Shown piece after piece: positions 63,073 through 64,000 of a stretch of 64,000 nt of DNA. Position 1 is the first letter of the stretch. The number at the start of each line of letters is the position of its first letter. The position numbers and the translations under genes are program-made. The stretch spans positions 907,540 through 971,539 of the forward strand of contig NZ_LT964681.1 in NCBI RefSeq assembly GCF_900240215.1. The letters are read 5' to 3'. The notes beneath the pieces are model-generated. The model was not told where the DNA came from and did no database searches. It was given only the letters and a program-made list of their open reading frames with translations. Source of the DNA: Raoultibacter timonensis (GTDB lineage: Bacteria; Actinomycetota; Coriobacteriia; Coriobacteriales; Eggerthellaceae).

Positions 63073-64000
63073 TTATGCTGCTTCGGCAGGCTGCTGGCTA
63101 CCCGATGAATCTCCGTTTGATTCGCCGTTCGCCGCATCGTCGCCAGATCCGCTGCCGTCTGCGGCGTTGGACTGATCGTCGGCACTGCCGGATGCATCGC
63201 CGTCGGAAGCGTTGGCATCGGCCCCGTTGGCAGCATCCGCATTGTCGCCGGAATCGGTAGCCCCGTCGGTCGCGTTACCATCGGTGGAACCATCGGTCGA
63301 CCCATCGGTTCCCTCGTCGGTCTGATACTTCGTCATATCGATGTTATAGGGAACGTTGGAGGGCATGTCGTTGATAACGATCTCAGCGCTCTCCTTGTAC
63401 TCGGTATACCAGTTGTTGAACGCCTCGGATTCCTTCTGGCTGGTGAGGCTCGTGCGCACGCTCTCGAGAATCTCGGAAGGAACCTGATCGGTGCTTGTCA
63501 AACCGTCTTCCGGAACCTCGAACACATCGGTGCACTTGATGATGTGCCATCCGTACTGGCTTTCCACAAGACCGCTCACTTGGTCTTTCTCAAGCTCGCC
63601 GAGCGCCGTGGTGTACTCGGAGATAAGGGAGCTCAACTTATCCCAACCCACATCGCCATCCTTCTCGGCAGTACCAGAATCCTGCGAGTATTCTTTCACA
63701 GCATCGACGAAATCGAGTTCGCCGCTGTTGATCTTGTCGAGCACTTCCTGTGCGGTAGCCTCGTCATCGGTATTGAACAGGATGTGAGAAGAACGGCGAG
63801 CACCGTCGTACATGGCGCAGTACTCGAGGAGCTCTTCGTCGGTGGGAGCGTCGGCAGTTCCGACCGCTTCCTTGAGAGCGGCTTCAGTCAAAGCGAGCTC
63901 AACGGATTCACGATACGCTTCTTCGGTAGTACCTGCGCTCGAAAGGGCAGACTGCCACTCTTCGTCGGTTCCGTAGTTCGCCTTCATGTTGTTGATGGTT
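63073..64000 (-). CDS. Parvulin-type peptidyl-prolyl isomerase (N-terminus beyond window)
   Basis: The frame is open to the window edge, so the N-terminus, probably with a lipoprotein or Sec signal, is missing. The visible ~309 residues contain a SurA_N-like helical part, a rotamase (PF00639/PF13616) domain 'RRSSHILFNTDDEATAQEV' ... 'FVDAVKEYSQDSG' ... 'VGWDKLSSLI' ... 'YGWHIIKCTDVFE', and a ~90-residue Asp/Ser/Gly/Asn/Ala tail. PrsA-like foldases fold exported proteins outside the membrane, which fits the many secreted proteins here. The disordered acidic tail is unusual in length and may span the wall. Confidence 0.87.
   Translation of the reverse strand, partial: TINNMKANYGTDEEWQSALSSAGTTEEAYRESVELALTEAALKEAVGTADAPTDEELLEYCAMYDGARRSSHILFNTDDEATAQEVLDKINSGELDFVDAVKEYSQDSGTAEKDGDVGWDKLSSLISEYTTALGELEKDQVSGLVESQYGWHIIKCTDVFEVPEDGLTSTDQVPSEILESVRTSLTSQKESEAFNNWYTEYKESAEIVINDMPSNVPYNIDMTKYQTDEGTDGSTDGSTDGNATDGATDSGDNADAANGADANASDGDASGSADDQSNAADGSGSGDDAANGESNGDSSGSQQPAEAA

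Overview
The window looks like chromosome from a monoderm, anaerobic actinomycete of the class Coriobacteriia, most likely family Eggerthellaceae (Eggerthella/Slackia/Gordonibacter relatives). The evidence is the combination of several Tat-exported FAD reductases of the fumarate/urocanate reductase type, LuxR regulators fused to a 10-12-helix membrane domain, CWB2-anchored surface proteins, a secretin-less type IV pilus, and a multihaem cytochrome lipoprotein. Base composition is moderately GC-rich. The family assignment is an inference from gene content.

Layout. 1-6.6 kb: two paralogous beta-helix/CWB2 surface proteins flanking a MarR regulator, all on the minus strand; the first runs off the window. 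6.7-11.4 kb: LytS-type sensor kinase, TauE/SafE permease, family-2-like glycosyltransferase and QueT, followed by a decayed membrane-protein gene. 12-19 kb: two respiratory-type flavoproteins with LuxR and LysR regulators and a LuxR gene tail. 19-21 kb: a degraded strip holding a frameshifted nuclease-like gene and a DUF4143 ATPase remnant, ending at tRNA-Phe. 21-35 kb: a complete monoderm type IV pilus operon (giant pilin, three minor pilins, PilB, PilT, PilC, major pilin, PilD, PilM, PilN, PilO) preceded by an HPt protein. 35-39.5 kb: radical SAM HemW-like enzyme, purD, a perfect parS site, purA. 39.6-46 kb: two more flavoproteins with LuxR and TetR-like regulators. 46-49.5 kb: YhaN/YhaO (SbcCD-like) pair. 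49.6-54 kb: dnaB, a DnaA-box cluster, then the rpsF-ssb-rpsR-rplI operon and an acidic hypothetical protein. 54-58 kb: a trihaem cytochrome/sulfite-oxidase-fold operon opposite a Crp/Fnr regulator. 58-61.7 kb: LuxR regulator and a fifth flavoprotein. 61.8-64 kb: two tRNA-Ser genes, an ABC ATPase and a parvulin foldase cut by the window end.

How it fits together. The five flavoproteins (524-612 aa) all have Tat signals, four of them with a lipobox, and each sits beside its own regulator. This suggests interchangeable terminal reductases for different electron acceptors. The Mo-fold/cytochrome operon with its Crp/Fnr neighbour is a sixth redox module. The parS site, the DnaA boxes and the rpsF-ssb-rpsR-rplI-dnaB-purA gene set suggest the window lies near the replication origin.

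Most unusual observations: a roughly 1,400-residue protein with a canonical prepilin N-terminus; a sulfite-oxidase-like protein split by a single in-frame stop, beside an intact paralogue fused to three haems, both with Sec rather than Tat signals; the DnaA-box cluster between rplI and dnaB; and inverted repeats between several regulator/target pairs.
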